Shown piece after piece: positions 61,741-64,000 of a stretch of 64,000 bases of DNA. Below the pieces are notes generated by a model. That model was not told where the DNA came from and ran no database searches. It saw only the letters and a program-made list of their open reading frames with translations. Location: assembly GCF_009866765.1 (NCBI RefSeq), contig NZ_CP019431.1:4464001-4528000 (forward strand), given 5' to 3'. This DNA comes from Pseudomonas sp. S35. GTDB taxonomy: Bacteria; Pseudomonadota; Gammaproteobacteria; Pseudomonadales; Pseudomonadaceae. Each line of letters starts with the position of its first letter. Positions within the stretch are counted from its first letter, which is position 1. A program made the translations under genes and the position numbers.

Positions 61741-62220
61741 CTACTGGTATTCGGCCAACAGCGTGGCCACCGCCGAAAACCTGGCGGGCGCCAGGATTGC
61801 ACCTGGCCGTTTCACGGGGACCACCTCCAATGTCGGGGGTGATGACAGGGTGATGTCCAGTGGCGTATTGAGCGCAAACGGCACGTTGTTCTGAAAAATC
61901 CGAACGCCTAGCTCCGGCACACTGGTTTGCAGCGCAGCGCCATCAAACGTTGTGGCGGTGCCGTTGACGCTCAGCTTCAGCACCCAGGGCAGTGTGTCGG
62001 TCCCACAACTGATGGTGTAACCCACGCCCCTACGGTATTTCACGCCATCGACGCGCTTTACCCCGACATCGCCGAAATCGACTTCAATCGTGTTCCCCGC
62101 ATCAATCGTGCAGGGAGGCGGCTCATTGAGTGTTCCACTAAAGGTCAAATTGGCTGACGCACCACTGCAAAGCCCAAGGGAACACACGGCGAGCAACGCT
62201 CGCTGCTGCCAATCGTTCAT
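61741..62220 (-). CDS. Fimbrial subunit, paralogue A
   Basis: 159 residues from the ATG at 62220 (AGGA 8 nt upstream). Signal peptide ending SGASA-NL. PPPCTIDAGNTIEVDFGDVGVKRVDGVKYRRGVGYTISCG and the C-terminal PVKRPGAILAPARFSAVATLLAEYQ are pilin features. It is strongly similar along its length to the next upstream gene (62234-62728), indicating a tandem duplication. Probably a minor or tip-shaft subunit. Confidence 0.88.
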   Translation of the reverse strand: MNDWQQRALLAVCSLGLCSGASANLTFSGTLNEPPPCTIDAGNTIEVDFGDVGVKRVDGVKYRRGVGYTISCGTDTLPWVLKLSVNGTATTFDGAALQTSVPELGVRIFQNNVPFALNTPLDITLSSPPTLEVVPVKRPGAILAPARFSAVATLLAEYQ

Positions 62221-62233
62221 TGATCGTTCCTCA

Positions 62234-62728
62234 TCATTGGTATTCGACCACAAGGGTCGCGGCGGCATCGAACGCCCCACCTGTCAGGGTGCTCCCCGCG
62301 CGTTTGACAGGCACCGCCTGCACCACCGGAAAGTTGGGGTGCGTAAAATTCACGACGGTATTGAGCGGCCAGTCGGCACCGTTCACAAACAGCTTTACCC
62401 CAAGGTCTTGCTTGCGGGTCAAGAGCACACGGCTGTCGAACGAAGCGCCCGGCCCCTTGAGTTCCAGCGTCATCGCGTTGCTGAACGGGGCATCGCAGGT
62501 GACGGTGTAAGGTACATTCCGGCGATAGTTGACCCCGTCAACCCGTGACGTCAGCAGGTCATTGCCAAACGGCACATCCAACGTACTGCCACCGTTGATG
62601 ACACACGGCGGCGGCGCGATGATGACCGCGCGCACGGTCAAGCTGGTCTCGGCCTGCACACCTTGGCTGACGGCGCACAGCACGCAACTGCCGATGAAAA
62701 TGGCCCGCGAGCCGATTGATTTAGCCAT
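62234..62728 (-). CDS. Fimbrial subunit, paralogue B
   Basis: 164 residues from the ATG at 62728 (AAGGG 7 nt upstream; ATG at 62746 is an alternative). Signal peptide ending VQA-ET. PPPCVINGGSTLDVPFGNDLLTSRVDGVNYRRNVPYTVTCD, FDSRVLLTRKQDLGVKLFVNG and PVKRAGSTLTGGAFDAAATLVVEYQ parallel paralogue A. Secreted via the Sec pathway and assembled by donor-strand exchange. Confidence 0.88.
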   Translation of the reverse strand: MAKSIGSRAIFIGSCVLCAVSQGVQAETSLTVRAVIIAPPPCVINGGSTLDVPFGNDLLTSRVDGVNYRRNVPYTVTCDAPFSNAMTLELKGPGASFDSRVLLTRKQDLGVKLFVNGADWPLNTVVNFTHPNFPVVQAVPVKRAGSTLTGGAFDAAATLVVEYQ

Positions 62729-62738
62729 CGCTTTGCCC

Positions 62739-63320
62739 TTACTCATAATTGAGCCTGAATTCCACCACGGCCCTGAATACGCCACTGGTTAACGGTGCGG
62801 AGGTGCGCGTGGGCCGAACATTCCAGGTCTGGGTGTTGCGGCCAACGGGCAAAAACAGCGGTTCGCCCCTTGAACCCAGTTGCACATCACGGCCCAGGGC
62901 ATCGGTCAGGTGCAGGCCCATCCCAGTAACACCTTGCACTTTGACCAACCGCGGATCCTCGGCATCGGCAGGCGCGCTGAAGGCCACTGACAGCACGGGT
63001 TGGTAGGCACTCCAGGTCAGGTTCCCCGTCCGGTCACTGCGCACCCGGCCTGCGGTACGCTGGCAGTCGGTAAAGCGCAGTTGGAATGCCTTGGCGGTCG
63101 CCTGGTCACCCGGCCGTTGCAACTGGCTGGAAGACACCGCGTCGAGGTCGACCGTCTGATGCAGCGATGCCATCTCCAGGCTGCAAGGCGACTCATGCAT
63201 GGCCCCGAGTACATTGAGCAGCCCACTCGCGCCTTCGACATCCTCTTCATCCTCGGCGTGTGCCCCTGCCGCCAGAACCCAGAGCAGGCAGCCCAGGACT
63301 TTCATACGTTGCGACGTCAT
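62739..63320 (-). CDS. Fimbrial subunit with long acidic N-terminus
   Basis: 193 residues from the ATG at 63320 (GGGAG 6 nt upstream). Signal peptide (MKVLGCLLWVLAAGAHA), then an unusually acidic stretch EDEEDVEGASG before the first Cys (SPCSLEMASLHQTVDLDAVSSSQL), second Cys in RFTDCQRTAGRV, C-terminal beta strand VVEFRLNYE. It is the first subunit after the chaperone and may be the major pilin. Confidence 0.85.
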   Translation of the reverse strand: MTSQRMKVLGCLLWVLAAGAHAEDEEDVEGASGLLNVLGAMHESPCSLEMASLHQTVDLDAVSSSQLQRPGDQATAKAFQLRFTDCQRTAGRVRSDRTGNLTWSAYQPVLSVAFSAPADAEDPRLVKVQGVTGMGLHLTDALGRDVQLGSRGEPLFLPVGRNTQTWNVRPTRTSAPLTSGVFRAVVEFRLNYE

Positions 63321-63341
63321 AACGTTCTCCCGCAGCAGGCA

Positions 63342-64000
63342 TTACTTATCAGACGATGAGGCCTGCACGTTCACGTTGCATGTAGTGCCATTGCAGGTGA
63401 AGGCCAGCAGAGGACGACCGCCGTAATCATTCACGTAGGTCAGATAGGGAGAAGTGCCCAATGCACTGGCCGTTGGCCCCAGCGTCAGCGCACCTTTGGG
63501 CGGTACCATCAGGGGCGCGAAGCCCGGCACGGTTTTGCCATCCTTGCTGCTGCGCGCATCGACCAGGGTCACGTAGTACGGCGTAGGGTTATTGACCCGG
63601 TATTGATCGCCTTCCCGGGTGAGGGTCAGTCGCTCCTGCCAAGGGTTGGAAAAGTCCTGCTGGCTCGGCGCGATCGCTTGTGGTCGGTAGAACAACTTGA
63701 CGCGGGTCTGCAACGCAATTTGCAGCGTGTTGGATTTATCGCTGCGGGGCGGGATCTCCCTCAGGTTGAAGTAGTAGACCGTCTCTCGGTCCTGCGGTAA
63801 CGACTTGGCCGCCGGCAACGCCTGGACTTTCACCTGGCTTTGTTTCCCAGGCTCCAATCGTTGAACCGGCGGGAGCACGATCAAAGGCGAGGTGATTTTT
63901 TCACCCGCTTCATCCTCAATCCAGCCCTGGGCCAAATATGGCAACTGCGTGTTGTTGTTGGTGATGTTCACGCTGGTAGCGTCTTTGCCACCGTCGAAAA
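63342..64000 (-). CDS. Periplasmic fimbrial chaperone, 5' end cut by window
   Basis: PapD-like chaperone. The frame is open to the window edge (FDGGKDATSVNITNNNTQLPYLAQGWIED...). PLIVLPPVQRLEPGKQSQVKV and the G1 strand region YYFNLREIPPRSD are the family signatures, followed by LQIALQTRVKLFYRPQAI and a second Ig-like domain. It caps pilin subunits in the periplasm. The signal peptide and about 30 N-terminal residues lie outside. Confidence 0.92.
   Translation of the reverse strand, partial: FDGGKDATSVNITNNNTQLPYLAQGWIEDEAGEKITSPLIVLPPVQRLEPGKQSQVKVQALPAAKSLPQDRETVYYFNLREIPPRSDKSNTLQIALQTRVKLFYRPQAIAPSQQDFSNPWQERLTLTREGDQYRVNNPTPYYVTLVDARSSKDGKTVPGFAPLMVPPKGALTLGPTASALGTSPYLTYVNDYGGRPLLAFTCNGTTCNVNVQASSSDK

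Overview
The window is a piece of a Pseudomonas chromosome, most probably from the P. fluorescens group. The evidence is the high-GC core genes, the REP-type intergenic palindromes (GGGAGGGGGCTTGCCCC-like), the FecI/FecR/TonB-receptor cassette, a DUF6124 gene, and a fumC - DUF2059 - bolA - trhO - DsbA-like - ABC exporter - GGDEF/EAL block that I recall as syntenic with the fumC2 to rbdA region of P. aeruginosa. Family names come from reading the translations; no database search was run.

Left part (1-23.2 kb). A glucarate dehydratase (gudD) cut by the window edge is followed by msrA. A CGNR regulator is divergent from an exported Asp-nucleophile hydrolase. A REP pair and an elaborate inverted-repeat leader precede a DUF6124 gene. 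A low-GC accessory patch (5.5-9.3 kb) carries two unrecognised helical proteins (one with a HEPN-like Rx4H motif), a small nested inverted-repeat element and a Sll1717-type P-loop ATPase. Next come a wrecked chemotaxis-receptor pseudogene, an exported dienelactone-hydrolase-like protein, a hipBA module, two MFS exporters (one divergent from a TetR regulator with matching operators), a YeeE/YedE sulfur transporter, a secreted nuclease, and an ECF sigma - anti-sigma - TonB receptor cassette for siderophore signalling.

Surface-glycan region (23.3-36.6 kb). A plus-strand operon encodes an ABC-2 polysaccharide exporter (Wzm/Wzt with a C-terminal cargo domain), a pyruvyltransferase-like protein, a 2OG-Fe(II) oxygenase, a methyltransferase and two long GT4-GT2 fusion glycosyltransferases. 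A convergent minus-strand operon encodes wecB, a stand-alone GT4, a stand-alone GT2 and an NAD-dependent epimerase. Together they look like synthesis, decoration and export of an ABC-dependent O-polysaccharide.

Remnant island (about 36.8-46.4 kb). Between wecB and a tRNA-Asn lie a MocR regulator divergent from a BenE-type transporter, the frameshifted C-terminal tail of an ICE conjugative ATPase, an intact AIPR (abortive infection) gene, the tail of a PD-(D/E)XK DUF4420 gene cut by an IS21-family element (istA/istB), a truncated ORF and a ParA-like ATPase next to the tRNA. This reads as a decayed integrative element with a damaged defence cargo.

Right part (46.5-64 kb). A LysR regulator is divergent from lldD. 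A GGDEF cyclase and a TenA-like protein follow. Then comes the minus-strand rbdA-like GGDEF/EAL gene with its upstream neighbours: ABC exporter, DsbA-like protein, trhO, bolA, DUF2059. Divergent fumC and a DMT exporter follow. The window ends in a chaperone-usher fimbrial operon: a chaperone cut by the window edge, four pilin-like subunits (two of them recent paralogues) and a two-domain tip adhesin. The usher is not in view and is presumably just outside.
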